64,000 nt of DNA. It comes from Cytophagaceae bacterium. GTDB lineage: Bacteria > Bacteroidota > Bacteroidia > Cytophagales > Cytophagaceae. The stretch is taken from the NCBI GenBank assembly GCA_025455005.1, contig JALONH010000008.1, positions 38,002 to 102,001 of the forward strand, read 5' to 3'. The notes beneath the pieces are model-generated. The model searched no databases and was not told the DNA's origin. It worked only from the letters and a program-made list of their open reading frames with translations. Each line of letters starts with the position of its first letter. Positions within the stretch are counted from its first letter, which is position 1. Shown in pieces: positions 36,047-45,771 of the stretch. The translations under genes were made by a program, and so were the position numbers.

Positions 36047-36910
36047 TTAAAGTGTTAATAATAAAATAGATAGTGCGCTAAACCCAATTCCTGCCCACAT
36101 ACGTCTTGTAATTTTCTCTTGAAAAAGCACGATGGAACATAGTGTCGATACCAAAATGATGCTCACATTCATACAAGGGAATACGAATGCTCCATTGTTT
36201 TCATAGTACTGTAACGCCTTTAATAAAAAGTATACTGAGAAAAAATTAGGTATACCTAATAATATCCCGTATCTCCAGACAGAGAAGGTAGCTAATGACG
36301 TAAGCTTTCGTTGTATTACTCCAAAATAGATAAGACCAAGTGTACTGGCTGTCAAAAATAATAAGAGGGTAAAAGTATAAAGATCAGAAGGACTTTGTAA
36401 TCGACTATTAAAATAAAGCAACAAAATATCGATAAGCCCGCCGGTAAGAAATATACAGAAGGGTAAGTACCAATTCGAACGAGTAGAAGAAGAGGCCCCC
36501 CCCTTTGGACTGATAAAATAGATGCTAAGGATAGATGAACAGACTACGCCTATTAAACTAACTTTTGTAGGGGATTGAAACCAAACAATACTAAATATAA
36601 CAGGTAGAATCATTGATAACTTATTCGCTACAGTGGTAGGTCCTACACCAACCTTATAGGTAGAATAACTTAATAAAAAAAAGGATGGTAAAAAAATACT
36701 TCCAAGGACAGCCGCAGATACGATCGTTGAACTATTGATTAAGTTAAATTGTAAGTTATCCGTAAAAAATCCTATACATAATCCTACTAAAAAACATACC
36801 CCATAATTCACTATTATGATGGGTAATGTGGCAATGGAGTTATTTCCTAACCATCGAAAGAAAAGAAATAAATAGGTGGTACAAACTACTGTTCCAATTA
36901 GGAAGTACAT
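36047..36910 (-). CDS. EamA/DMT-family transporter
   Basis: The 287-residue inner-membrane protein has about ten hydrophobic helices arranged as two repeats of five, the drug/metabolite transporter plan (LIGTVVCTTYLFLFFRWLG at the start, RRMWAGIGFSALSILLLTL at the end). The substrate is unknown. Beside sugar-modifying genes it could move a metabolite or lipid-linked sugar, which is speculation. Its ATG shares the tetramer CATG with the ATG of the divergent cupin gene. Confidence 0.87.
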   Translation of the reverse strand: MYFLIGTVVCTTYLFLFFRWLGNNSIATLPIIIVNYGVCFLVGLCIGFFTDNLQFNLINSSTIVSAAVLGSIFLPSFFLLSYSTYKVGVGPTTVANKLSMILPVIFSIVWFQSPTKVSLIGVVCSSILSIYFISPKGGASSSTRSNWYLPFCIFLTGGLIDILLLYFNSRLQSPSDLYTFTLLLFLTASTLGLIYFGVIQRKLTSLATFSVWRYGILLGIPNFFSVYFLLKALQYYENNGAFVFPCMNVSIILVSTLCSIVLFQEKITRRMWAGIGFSALSILLLTL

Positions 36911-37355
36911 GAATTTTAATTTATATTCGACAAACCTATTTATAATTTTGGATATAATAAAACCTTATTGGATTCATTTTACGGGTATAGGAGATCCCGA
37001 TGTTGGTTTTATTTCTGTTGCACAAAGTAAAGTTCATGTACCTTTTACGATTCAACGATTATATTGGGTTTATGATACTCCGGATTCTATAGAACGTGGT
37101 CATCATGCCCACATTTCTACTCAGCAAGTCCTTATTGCTATTGAAGGTAAGATAGAAATAAACTTAGAAAATCAAGAAGGTGACTATTCCACTTTTAATT
37201 TAGAAAGTCCGGAAATGGGTTTGTACGTTCCTCCTTTACATTGGCGTCGACTCCAGTTTTCACCTAAAGCTATTTTATTATCTATCGTATCAACAGACTT
37301 TAATGAAAACGACTATATACGATCGTATGATGTTTTTAAAAAGTATCGATTTTAA
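36909..37355 (+). CDS. QdtA/FdtA-like (WxcM-like) cupin, sugar 3,4-ketoisomerase family
   Basis: The 148-residue single cupin domain has RGHHAHISTQQVLIAIEGKIEI and MGLYVPPLHWRRLQFSP, the pattern of dTDP-4-keto-6-deoxyglucose 3,4-ketoisomerases that start dTDP-Fuc3NAc/Qui3NAc synthesis. The RG-HHAH histidines are present. The ATG at 36909 gives MNFNLYSTN. An ATG at 36876 lies inside the divergent transporter gene and is less likely. It is followed 15 nt later by an acyltransferase-like gene. No dTDP-glucose synthesis genes are visible, so substrate supply must come from elsewhere. Confidence 0.82.
   Translation: MNFNLYSTNLFIILDIIKPYWIHFTGIGDPDVGFISVAQSKVHVPFTIQRLYWVYDTPDSIERGHHAHISTQQVLIAIEGKIEINLENQEGDYSTFNLESPEMGLYVPPLHWRRLQFSPKAILLSIVSTDFNENDYIRSYDVFKKYRF
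36931..36938 (-). promoter_or_regulatory. EamA transporter promoter -7 box
   Basis: TAGGTTTG on the minus strand fits TAnnTTTG, with TTTA (3 of 4 of the -33 box) 19 nt upstream. The leader would be about 16 nt. It lies within the 5' part of the divergent cupin frame. Confidence 0.55.
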
Positions 37356-37370
37356 TAGTTCAAGCTGTTT

Positions 37371-38219
37371 ATGGACAAATCCTTTCTGTTTTTCCATCCG
37401 AATTTTATAATTCAAAAAAAGTATCCTTCTTATTTTTTTTTAGCTTCAGAAGCTTCTATTGGTTTTCATACTGTAGATAAAAAAATGATTTCCGGCATGG
37501 GAGCTACCTATGGTGGTTTTTTTCCGGCTATATCCAATCAAACATTGGAAAATGTAATACCTGCTTTGGTTCAAGAAATCAAAGATAAAGACATGGAAGA
37601 AGTACATATTAAACTACCTCCTTCTTACTTACTACCTTCTGATCAACATACCATATGGTTAAAGAATGGTTTTACAATAGTACGAGAAGATGTTAATCAA
37701 CATATAGAAGTACTTCATCCTACCATTGAAAATTATCTTAACCCTCAAGAGCGCCGAAAGCTAAAACAGTCAGTAGATATTCGTATTGAAATAAATAGTC
37801 CTTCTGTGTCTTCAGAAGCTAGATTTGATCTATTAGAGAAGGCCCGTTTATTTAAATCTACTCCTTTAACTATATCAAAATCTGAATGGAGCCAATTTAC
37901 CCAAGGGTTGGAGGATTATTATTATTTTATAGACGCTTTTTATGGCTCTACTTATATCGGTATGGCAATAGGTGTACACCTTCAACCGACTGTATTATAT
38001 TATTATTTACCGGCAACCCATCCGGATTATATTTCTTTAAGTCCCAGTGTTAAAATCATTCAGCACATGTATGCTTTAGCTTATGAATTATCTTGTCAAT
38101 ATGTTGACTTAGGAATTTCAAATGATGCTTCCGGATTAAATGAAGGGTTGTTTCGATTCAAATCGAATATGGGCGCAAAAGTATCTAGTAAGTATACGAT
38201 CATGAGGAAACTACAATGA
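37371..38219 (+). CDS. GNAT/FemAB-like acyltransferase
   Basis: A 282-residue soluble protein of the FemAB-like double-GNAT pattern. The central part has NPQERRKLKQS followed by EARLFKSTPLTISKSEW, and the C-terminal part has YIGMAIGVHL, LYYYLPATHPDYISLSPSV and YVDLGISNDASGLNEGLFRFKSNMGA, the typical end of such proteins. In glycan loci these enzymes N-acylate amino sugars, which would suit a QdtA-type product, but the reaction is inferred. The stop overlaps the start of the next gene by 4 nt (ATGA). Confidence 0.75.
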   Translation: MDKSFLFFHPNFIIQKKYPSYFFLASEASIGFHTVDKKMISGMGATYGGFFPAISNQTLENVIPALVQEIKDKDMEEVHIKLPPSYLLPSDQHTIWLKNGFTIVREDVNQHIEVLHPTIENYLNPQERRKLKQSVDIRIEINSPSVSSEARFDLLEKARLFKSTPLTISKSEWSQFTQGLEDYYYFIDAFYGSTYIGMAIGVHLQPTVLYYYLPATHPDYISLSPSVKIIQHMYALAYELSCQYVDLGISNDASGLNEGLFRFKSNMGAKVSSKYTIMRKLQ

Positions 38220-39094
38220 GACCTTTGGTAACCATCATCGCATTATCCTATAATCATGGTCCATACATACCTGAAGCATTAGCATCGGTTTACCATCAAA
38301 GCTACCCGTTTATTGAGTTAATCATTGTGGATGATGCATCTATAGATGATTCTGTAGAAAAAATTAATCAAAATATTCAATCGGTATTCCCCACTACTGT
38401 TATTACCAATAAAACAAATATAGGAAATTGTCAATCTTTTAATCGAGCCTTAATCAAAGCTAACGGAGATTATATTATAGATTTTGCATTAGATGATGTT
38501 TTATATTTCAACCGAGTAGAATATCAAGTTAATCAAATGGAGCAATGGGGAGCTTCTGTCGGACTGACCTTTTGTAATGTAGATTTAATCTCCTCTGATG
38601 GGGAAAAAATTGGTGACCATGCTACAACAGTTTCGATTCAAAAGTATTTACCTACTTCCGATTGGTTAAGTTTGATTACGTATCGATATATCATTAACCC
38701 AGTAGGAACTATGATGCGGAAAGAGTTATTAAAAGAACTGAATGGCTACGATATTAACTTACGTTATGAAGATTTTGATTTATGGGTACGTGCAGCACTA
38801 GTAACGAAGATAGAATACATTCCAACTATACTTTCTGCTAAACGAATTGTACCCGAATCTTTATCCTTGCATCCGGCTCTTGAGCTTGATAGAGCATATA
38901 CAACGTTAACGGTGTGTAAAAAATTAGTTTGGCTTCACTTACAAGGTCAATATAATGCTAAGTTAGTATGGCGTTTAAGATACGAATGGCGTAATGCCTT
39001 CAAGTTTAAAACAATTCGTAAAGAGTATGAAGTATTATTAGAACAGACAGATAAATGGTATATTGTGTATAAGTATATAATACGATGGCTATAA
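38216..39094 (+). CDS. Family 2 glycosyltransferase
   Basis: The 292-residue GT-A protein begins MRPLVTIIALSYNHGPYIPEAL, with VDDASIDDS (nucleotide binding), NIGNCQSFNRAL and the acidic motif DYIIDFALDDVL at the usual DxD position. NGYDINLRYEDFDLWVRAAL is the downstream ED motif. It has no membrane segments and the sugar is unknown. It is coupled to the preceding acyltransferase and to the patatin gene behind it (TAATG junction). Confidence 0.88.
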   Translation: MRPLVTIIALSYNHGPYIPEALASVYHQSYPFIELIIVDDASIDDSVEKINQNIQSVFPTTVITNKTNIGNCQSFNRALIKANGDYIIDFALDDVLYFNRVEYQVNQMEQWGASVGLTFCNVDLISSDGEKIGDHATTVSIQKYLPTSDWLSLITYRYIINPVGTMMRKELLKELNGYDINLRYEDFDLWVRAALVTKIEYIPTILSAKRIVPESLSLHPALELDRAYTTLTVCKKLVWLHLQGQYNAKLVWRLRYEWRNAFKFKTIRKEYEVLLEQTDKWYIVYKYIIRWL

Positions 39095-41313
39095 TGGTTC
39101 GATATATAGTAATAGGTTTAATTTTTTTAAGTGTTCGAAATGTTTTTGCTCAACAAAAAACAACTATTGGTTTAACACTCAGTGGAGGAGGAGCTAGGGG
39201 GTTAGCGCATATAGGCTTATTAAAAGCCATAGATTCGTCCGGATTAAAAATTGATTACATTACCGGTACCAGTATGGGGAGTATTATTGGTTCTCTATAT
39301 GCTATCGGTTATTCAGCGGATAGTATTGAAAAAATAGCACGTACGCTGGATTGGGATATATTATTATCCAATACTCCGGATATGCGTATCATAAGTATTG
39401 AAGAAAAATTCGAATTTCAGCGTTATGCCGTTGAGTTGCCTTTTACACAGGGAAAGATTGGTTTGCCGTCCGGTGTGATTGAAGGGGAGGAACTATGGTT
39501 AAAGTTTTTTGAATTATATGCTCCGGTCTATTCTATTAAAGATTTTAGCCAATTCAGCATACCATTTGCATGTATAGGAACAGATGTAGTGAATGGCAAA
39601 CCGGTACTTTTACATTCCGGTGAAATTACAAAAGCAATTCGATCCAGTATGGCTATCCCTTCTGTTTTTTCAGCGGTACCTTGGGATACGTTATTATTAG
39701 TAGATGGTGGAGTAGTAAAAAATTTCCCAGTAGAAGATGTTCGAGCTATGGGAGCAGATTATGTCATAGGAGTTGATATATCTACTCCTAATTTAAAACA
39801 AGAAGAAATGAAGTCGGCTTTAGACATCATGATGCAAATTGCATTTTATACCGACGCAGTAGATATTGAAAAAGAAAAGAAATTATGCGACTTATATATT
39901 AAACCTAATCTTGAGCATTTTACAACAGCTGATTTTGATAAGGGACAAGATATAATAGATCTTGGTATTAAAGAGGGGTTAAAATGGTATCCTTATTTTA
40001 AACATTTAGCAGATTCATTACAACATTATCAAGATACAGCTACTCGTTTACCTACCCTCACACGATTAAAAGTAGAAGCTATTTCTGTTCAAGGCATATC
40101 TAAAACGACAGAATCTTTTTTTATTGGTAGAACTGGTTTAACAACAGGAACGGAATATACAATTCAAGATATCAATGAGGCTGTTCGAAAAGTATTTGGG
40201 ACCCGGTCTTATAAAAGTGTTACGTATTCAATAGAGCCTAAGGAAAACGGAAGTGTTCAATTAAAATTCAATGTGCAAGAACACCCATTAACCTACATAA
40301 AACTTGGTGTACATTATGATACATACACGAGTATAGGAATTATTGCTAATATTACGTCAAGAAATTTTGGTATTAAAAATTCCAGATGTTTAGCTTCCAT
40401 TAAAATAGGAGAGTATTCAAAATTACGTGTCCAATACTATAAATATTTAGGTCAATACAGAACGTGGGGGTTTGAATTGAATGGGTTAGGAGAGTATACG
40501 AAACAAACCGTTTATTCTAATGATTTTAGAGCAACATCAGAGTATTTGCAATTATATTTTCATGCTGAAGCTAAATTTCAACGCATACTCAATAGGTCTT
40601 CCACATTAGGTATAGCCTATAGAAGAGAGATGTATTCCATTAATCCTAAAATTGAAGGTTTGATAGCTTTAAAAGGTAAAAGTGCTTTCAATTATTGGTA
40701 TGCATATTATGAATACAATACTTTAAACAATAAAATATTCCCTACAAAAGGATCGGCCATACAAGTTGAAGCCGGTTATGTTATGCCGCATCTATCTTCT
40801 GTAATTATTTCCCAAGATGGGATAGCCATTATTGATACAGATACACTAAAAGAACAATATATATATGGAGATTATATAAAAGTATCCATTCAAGCGGATA
40901 AATATATCACTTTACACCCTAAACATACAGTATTAGTCAATTGCTACTCGGGATATTTTAGTAATCCGGATCAGGTATTTCTTAATCAATATATTCTAGG
41001 TGGTACAATTCAAAATAATCGATCTCAGATTCCTATAGTTGGTCTACTACCTACTCAAATTCGGGCGAATAGTTTTTCTGTTTTACATTTGGGATATCAA
41101 TATGAACTTTTTAAAAATATTTTTATTACACCCCGATTTAATTCGATGTTATATGATTATAGATTCGACAAACAATTCCAATATAAGTGGTTTCATGGCA
41201 TGGGGGCTACTATAGGTTATGCTTCAGGAATTGGCCCAATGCACCTAACGATGATGTACTCTCCTCAAATTAAAAAAGTATATGCTTTTGTGAGTATAGG
41301 ATTTCACTTTTAG
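39094..41313 (+). CDS. Patatin-like phospholipase fused to an outer-membrane beta-barrel
   Basis: The 739-residue protein starts with a signal peptide (MVRYIVIGLIFLSVRNVFAQQ). The patatin domain has the oxyanion loop SGGGARGLAHIG, the nucleophile serine in GTSMGSIIGS and the catalytic DGG (LLVDGGVVKNFP). A POTRA-like segment (about residues 330-400) and a predicted barrel to the terminal YAFVSIGFHF follow, the layout of PlpD/FplA type Vd proteins. The ATG at 39094 lies in a TAATG overlap with the glycosyltransferase. An ATG at 39085 is also possible. It probably hydrolyses phospholipids at the surface. Confidence 0.9.
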   Translation: MVRYIVIGLIFLSVRNVFAQQKTTIGLTLSGGGARGLAHIGLLKAIDSSGLKIDYITGTSMGSIIGSLYAIGYSADSIEKIARTLDWDILLSNTPDMRIISIEEKFEFQRYAVELPFTQGKIGLPSGVIEGEELWLKFFELYAPVYSIKDFSQFSIPFACIGTDVVNGKPVLLHSGEITKAIRSSMAIPSVFSAVPWDTLLLVDGGVVKNFPVEDVRAMGADYVIGVDISTPNLKQEEMKSALDIMMQIAFYTDAVDIEKEKKLCDLYIKPNLEHFTTADFDKGQDIIDLGIKEGLKWYPYFKHLADSLQHYQDTATRLPTLTRLKVEAISVQGISKTTESFFIGRTGLTTGTEYTIQDINEAVRKVFGTRSYKSVTYSIEPKENGSVQLKFNVQEHPLTYIKLGVHYDTYTSIGIIANITSRNFGIKNSRCLASIKIGEYSKLRVQYYKYLGQYRTWGFELNGLGEYTKQTVYSNDFRATSEYLQLYFHAEAKFQRILNRSSTLGIAYRREMYSINPKIEGLIALKGKSAFNYWYAYYEYNTLNNKIFPTKGSAIQVEAGYVMPHLSSVIISQDGIAIIDTDTLKEQYIYGDYIKVSIQADKYITLHPKHTVLVNCYSGYFSNPDQVFLNQYILGGTIQNNRSQIPIVGLLPTQIRANSFSVLHLGYQYELFKNIFITPRFNSMLYDYRFDKQFQYKWFHGMGATIGYASGIGPMHLTMMYSPQIKKVYAFVSIGFHF

Positions 41314-42137
41314 GTTAATCGAATTCCATCAGTATGTAATATTACTTTACCTTGTTTGTATAAAATACCTACTGATTTTTTAAAATTCTTTTTGCTCATT
41401 TGAAGTTGAAACATAATTTCTTCCGGACTACTGTTGTCGGTTAACTCTAAGAAACCATTCTTTTCATGGAGTCGATCTAAAATACGTTGTGCCCCTGCAT
41501 CCAATAAATCTTTTCCTTGTTTACGCAACGTAACGGTTATATTTCCATTGGGTAGTATTTCTTTTATATAGGCTGAAGTTGTATCCCCCAATGATAGAAA
41601 CGTAAAGACTTCGTTATGGTAAATTAATCCTTTATGCTTATTTTCTATTATTACATTGACACCTAAATCTGTAAGATGCGTGATGAAAATTTGAACTTCT
41701 TGCATTGGACTATACTCCGGAAATTCTTTAGAAAGAAATCGTTCGTATTTATTGGTGGCGACTAATCGACCAGTCATTTCATCTTCATAGATATAGACGG
41801 GGTAAGAGAAACCTTCCTCCATGCGTTTCCGTTGTTCTTTAAACGGTACTAACAAATCTTTCTCCAAGCCCCAGTGTAAAAAAGCACCAATAGTATTTAC
41901 GGATGTTACTTTTAAGTAAGCAAAGGTATGTTTAATGGCAAGTGGAGTTTCGGTAGTGGCAACTAAACGATCTTCGGAGTCTCTATATACAAATACGTTC
42001 ACCTTACTTTCTATTTCCATTTCAGGTGTACAATATTTGTTGGGGAGTAATACCTCTTCGCCGCTATCATCTGTTAAATAAAGCCCTTGGGGCATGCTCC
42101 GCTCCACCTTTAATGTATTCCAAACACCTAATTCCAT
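41310..42137 (-). CDS. CvfB-like S1-domain RNA-binding protein
   Basis: The 275 residues have repeated S1-like beta-barrels (GLYLTDDSGEEVLLPNKYC, AYLKVTSVNTIGAFLHWGLEKDLLVPFKEQ, VIIENKHKGLIYHNEVF) and a C-terminal winged-helix segment (LQMSKKNFKKSVGILYKQGKVI), the order seen in CvfB/YitL. CvfB affects virulence-factor expression in Staphylococcus, and the role here is unknown. The stop overlaps the convergent patatin gene by 4 nt. Confidence 0.88.
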   Translation of the reverse strand: MELGVWNTLKVERSMPQGLYLTDDSGEEVLLPNKYCTPEMEIESKVNVFVYRDSEDRLVATTETPLAIKHTFAYLKVTSVNTIGAFLHWGLEKDLLVPFKEQRKRMEEGFSYPVYIYEDEMTGRLVATNKYERFLSKEFPEYSPMQEVQIFITHLTDLGVNVIIENKHKGLIYHNEVFTFLSLGDTTSAYIKEILPNGNITVTLRKQGKDLLDAGAQRILDRLHEKNGFLELTDNSSPEEIMFQLQMSKKNFKKSVGILYKQGKVILHTDGIRLT

Positions 42138-42158
42138 AAATCATCCATTGTTTAAATA

Positions 42159-42183
42159 AAAAAGCCCTGTACAAACAGGGCTT
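42159..42183 (-). terminator. Terminator of the sdhCAB operon
   Basis: AAGCCCTGT (42162-42170) and ACAGGGCTT (42175-42183) form a 9-bp stem with a 4-nt loop. On the minus strand TTTTTTATTT follows. It lies 21 nt after the sdhB stop. Confidence 0.9.
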
Positions 42184-42204
42184 AAATATACCATCTTCCA
42201 ATAA

Positions 42205-42969
42205 TTATTTGTTGGAAGAACTTATTTTAGCTGTGATAAACTCTCTGTTCAATCGTGCTATATGATGCTGTCCTATTTCTTTTGGACACTCCGCAGAACA
42301 AGCCCCGGTATTCGTACAACTTCCGAAACCTTCGTCTTCCATTTGGTCGATCATTCGTTCTACGCGTTTATCTCGTTCCACTTGCCCTTGAGGTAATAAA
42401 GCCAATTGGGATACTTTTGCAGATAGGAATAACATAGCAGAAGCATTTTTACAAGCAGCTACACAAGCGCCACATCCTATACAAGTAGCAGCATCAAACG
42501 CTTCGTCTGCAATATCTTTAGCAATAGGAATCGCATTAGCATCGATGGTAACACCGGTATTAACGGATACATAACCGCCCGCCTGTATGATACGGTCAAA
42601 TGCAGAACGATCCACCACTAAATCTTTTACTACCGGAAATGCTTTCGCTCTCCAAGGTTCGATAGAGATGGTATCCCCGTCTTTAAAACTACGCATGTGC
42701 AATTGACAAGTCGTAATTCCTTGTTTCGGACCGTGTGGACGACCATTAATAAACATACTGCACATTCCACAAATCCCTTCACGACAGTCATGGTCAAATG
42801 CAATTGGTTCTTCCCCCTTTTTTACTAATCCTTCATTGACCACATCGATCATTTCTAAGAAGGACATATCAGGTGAAATATTTTGTGCTGGGTAAGTTAC
42901 CATCTTACCGGCTGATGATGCATCTTTCTGACGCCATACTTTCAGCGTTAAATTCATTGTACCGGACAT
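42205..42969 (-). CDS. sdhB: Succinate dehydrogenase/fumarate reductase iron-sulfur subunit
   Basis: The 254-residue subunit passes electrons from FAD to quinone. The ferredoxin-like half has the 2Fe-2S cysteines in [17 protein letters not shown] and TTCQL. The C-terminal half has [15 protein letters not shown] and [15 protein letters not shown] for the 4Fe-4S and 3Fe-4S clusters. The ATG overlaps the sdhA stop (TAATG). It is the last gene of the operon. Confidence 0.97.
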   Translation of the reverse strand: MSGTMNLTLKVWRQKDASSAGKMVTYPAQNISPDMSFLEMIDVVNEGLVKKGEEPIAFDHDCREGICGMCSMFINGRPHGPKQGITTCQLHMRSFKDGDTISIEPWRAKAFPVVKDLVVDRSAFDRIIQAGGYVSVNTGVTIDANAIPIAKDIADEAFDAATCIGCGACVAACKNASAMLFLSAKVSQLALLPQGQVERDKRVERMIDQMEDEGFGSCTNTGACSAECPKEIGQHHIARLNREFITAKISSSNK

Positions 42970-44882
42970 TATTTATAAGAACGTTGAGTCAATTTAACAT
43001 TTTCAAATTTTAATTCTTCTTTGTGTAATACTTCCGGTTGATTTTCACCGGTGTATTCCCAAGCGGCTACATAACAGAAATCTGTATCATTACGTTTCGC
43101 TTCTCCTTCTTCAGTTTGGAATTCTTCACGGAAGTGTCCTCCACAAGATTCATCTCGATTCAGAGCATCGATTACCATAAGTTCACCCAATTCTATGAAG
43201 TCTGCTACGCGACCGGCACGTTCTAACTGCTGATTCAATTCCTCATTCGTACCTAATACATTTACGTTTTTCCAGAAATCGGCTTTCAAGGATCGAATCA
43301 TTTCTAAAGCCTTCTTCAATCCCTCTTCATTACGAGCCATACCGCAATATTCCCACATGATTTTACCTAACTCTCTGTGGTATTCTGTTACGGTTTTTGT
43401 TCCTTTAATGGATAATAAGGTTTGAATTCTATCTTCTACGCGTTTTTTAGCTGCTGCAAATTCCGGATGGGTTGTATCAACCGGTTTCGGACATATAGTT
43501 GCTAAATAATCACCAATAGTGTAGGGAATAACAAAGTATCCATCCGCTAATCCTTGCATCAGGGCAGAAGCACCCAATCGATTGGCTCCATGGTCGGAAA
43601 AGTTAGCTTCTCCCAATGCATATAAGCCCGGAATAGTTGTCATCAAATTGTAATCCACCCATAAACCTCCCATGGTATAGTGTACAGCCGGATAGATACG
43701 CATTGGTTCTTTATAAGGGTTCTCTCCGGTGATTTGATGGTACATGTCAAATAAGTTTCCGTATTTAGCCCGTACAGCATTTTCACCTAATCGTTTGATA
43801 GAATCTGCAAAGTCTAAATATACAGCTAATCCGCTTTGACCTACTCCACGACCTTCATCGCACATTTCTTTAGCATTACGAGAAGCAACATCTCTAGGCA
43901 CTAGGTTACCGAAAGAAGGATATTTACGCTCTAAGAAGTAATCTCTTTCGTTTTCCGGTATTTCACTAGGGTGACGTTTGTCTCCTGCGGCTTTAGGAAC
44001 CCATACCCGTCCGTCGTTTCGAAGGGACTCAGACATTAAAGTTAATTTGGATTGGTGATCTCCTGTTACCGGAATACAAGTTGGATGTATTTGTGTAAAA
44101 CATGGATTACCGAAGAAAGCTCCTTTCTTATGCGCTCTCCAAGCGGCCGTTACATTTGAGCCTTGCGCATTGGTAGATAGATAAAATACATTACCATAAC
44201 CTCCGGTACAAAGTAATACAGCATGAGCAGAATGTGTTTCGATTGCTCCTGTCACTAAATCACGTGTTACAATTCCTCTTGCATGCCCATCGATCACAAC
44301 TAAATCCAACATCTCCGTACGAGCATACATCTTTACTTTTCCTTCATCCACCATTCGGGATAAAGCGGAATAAGCACCTAATAATAACTGTTGTCCGGTT
44401 TGTCCACGTGCATAAAACGTTCTGGACACTTGTGCACCACCAAAAGAACGGTTATCTAAAAGTCCACCATATTCTCGTGCAAACGGAACACCTTGTGCAA
44501 CACATTGGTCAATAATATTGACCGACACTTCTGCTAAACGATAAACGTTGGCTTCCCGTGCTCTATAATCTCCACCTTTTACTGTGTCATAAAATAAACG
44601 ATATACGGAATCTCCGTCGTTTCTATAATTTTTTGCAGCATTGATACCACCTTGTGCGGCAATGGAGTGCGCTCTACGTGGGGAGTCTTGGAAACAAAAG
44701 GCTTTCACGTTATAACCTAATTCACCCAATGAGGCGGCCGCAGCAGCTCCCGCTAACCCAGTACCTACAACGATAACATCGTATTTTCGCTTGTTTGCCG
44801 GATTAACTAATTTCAAATTGAACTTGTGGCGTGACCATTTTTCTGCTAATGGTCCATCCGGTATTTTAGAGTCTAATTTCAT
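42969..44882 (-). CDS. sdhA: Succinate dehydrogenase/fumarate reductase flavoprotein subunit
   Basis: The 637-residue catalytic subunit oxidises succinate. It shows the FAD-binding fold ([15 protein letters not shown]), the FAD-linking histidine in [13 protein letters not shown], the substrate loop with [10 protein letters not shown] in the type B arrangement and a C-terminal helical domain ([17 protein letters not shown]). Its length and sequence match the Bacteroidota/Chlorobi type B enzymes, which use menaquinone. It lies 19 nt after sdhC. Confidence 0.97.
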   Translation of the reverse strand: MKLDSKIPDGPLAEKWSRHKFNLKLVNPANKRKYDVIVVGTGLAGAAAAASLGELGYNVKAFCFQDSPRRAHSIAAQGGINAAKNYRNDGDSVYRLFYDTVKGGDYRAREANVYRLAEVSVNIIDQCVAQGVPFAREYGGLLDNRSFGGAQVSRTFYARGQTGQQLLLGAYSALSRMVDEGKVKMYARTEMLDLVVIDGHARGIVTRDLVTGAIETHSAHAVLLCTGGYGNVFYLSTNAQGSNVTAAWRAHKKGAFFGNPCFTQIHPTCIPVTGDHQSKLTLMSESLRNDGRVWVPKAAGDKRHPSEIPENERDYFLERKYPSFGNLVPRDVASRNAKEMCDEGRGVGQSGLAVYLDFADSIKRLGENAVRAKYGNLFDMYHQITGENPYKEPMRIYPAVHYTMGGLWVDYNLMTTIPGLYALGEANFSDHGANRLGASALMQGLADGYFVIPYTIGDYLATICPKPVDTTHPEFAAAKKRVEDRIQTLLSIKGTKTVTEYHRELGKIMWEYCGMARNEEGLKKALEMIRSLKADFWKNVNVLGTNEELNQQLERAGRVADFIELGELMVIDALNRDESCGGHFREEFQTEEGEAKRNDTDFCYVAAWEYTGENQPEVLHKEELKFENVKLTQRSYK

Positions 44883-44901
44883 AGTTCTATTGCGAATGGG
44901 C

Positions 44902-45615
44902 TTAAATATGGTTGAAATAAATATATAATGGAATCAGTGCAAATCCTGCAGGAATAATACCCCAAAAGATAAATGCTACCGAATTTATAACAGGCAAATA
45001 CTTCGGATGGTTTACACCCAATGTTTGAAATCCACTTTTAAATCCGTGACATAAGTGAAATCCTACAGCAACCATACTGGCAACATAGAAAAGTACCATC
45101 CAAATATTTTCATATGTTTCCACTACTTCATGGTATAAATCCTTATATACAACCGTTTCACCTTTTTCATCTATGTAAGTTTTTGTCTCCATAGGTGTAC
45201 TCGTTCCATATTCATGGTATTCTCTCCAAAAGTCACCCATGTGGGCTACAATAAAAACAAGCAATATAGTACCTAGTATGCCCATGTTTCTTGACGCCCA
45301 TACACTACTGACAGATTCATTTTGATAAGCATATCCTTGTGGTCTTGCTTTTTTATTTTTAATAGTTAAAACAATACCCCATACAGCGTGTCCGATAATG
45401 GAAGCATACAATAAATAGGAAGTCGTTTTAATGAGTGGATTTGATGTCATGAATACCGCATATTTATTAAATGCATACCCTTCATCTTGCTTTAATAATT
45501 GTAAATTTCCGGCTAAGTGTACAGCCAAAAATGTACACAAAAAGAGCCCTGTTAGGGCCATCACTAATTTTCTGCCTACACTGGTAGACCATATTGTTTT
45601 GACAAACCAACTCAT
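44902..45615 (-). CDS. sdhC: Succinate dehydrogenase cytochrome b subunit (fused C/D type)
   Basis: The 237-residue membrane anchor has five hydrophobic helices (for example [22 protein letters not shown]) with histidines [23 protein letters not shown] and HLCHGFKSG for two haems. It is the type B anchor typical of Bacteroidota menaquinone-linked succinate dehydrogenase, replacing separate C and D subunits. It is the first gene of sdhCAB, with its own promoter. Confidence 0.95.
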   Translation of the reverse strand: MSWFVKTIWSTSVGRKLVMALTGLFLCTFLAVHLAGNLQLLKQDEGYAFNKYAVFMTSNPLIKTTSYLLYASIIGHAVWGIVLTIKNKKARPQGYAYQNESVSSVWASRNMGILGTILLVFIVAHMGDFWREYHEYGTSTPMETKTYIDEKGETVVYKDLYHEVVETYENIWMVLFYVASMVAVGFHLCHGFKSGFQTLGVNHPKYLPVINSVAFIFWGIIPAGFALIPLYIYFNHI

Positions 45616-45652
45616 TGTGTTTCGTTTTAAATTATAGTATTAGTTAACGTAT

Positions 45653-45684
45653 CAAAAATAAGCGGGAATGGTTTAGTATGCAAT
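45653..45684 (-). promoter_or_regulatory. sdhCAB promoter
   Basis: TATTTTTG (45653-45660) on the minus strand with ATTG (45681-45684) 20 nt upstream, 3 of 4 matches to the -33 box. The predicted leader is about 33 nt. Confidence 0.7.
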
Positions 45685-45771
45685 CAAAATATTTATTTAA
45701 AGTCATTCTAAATTGATTATATTAGCACTTGTAACCAAACAATTTACTGTTAGTCACAGTTTTAACTAAGG

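Noticed and set aside
36943..36950. TAATTTTG as promoter of the cupin gene
   Set aside because: The predicted transcript start near 36955 leaves no ATG, GTG or TTG in the cupin frame at the protein start, so it is probably a chance match in AT-rich DNA.
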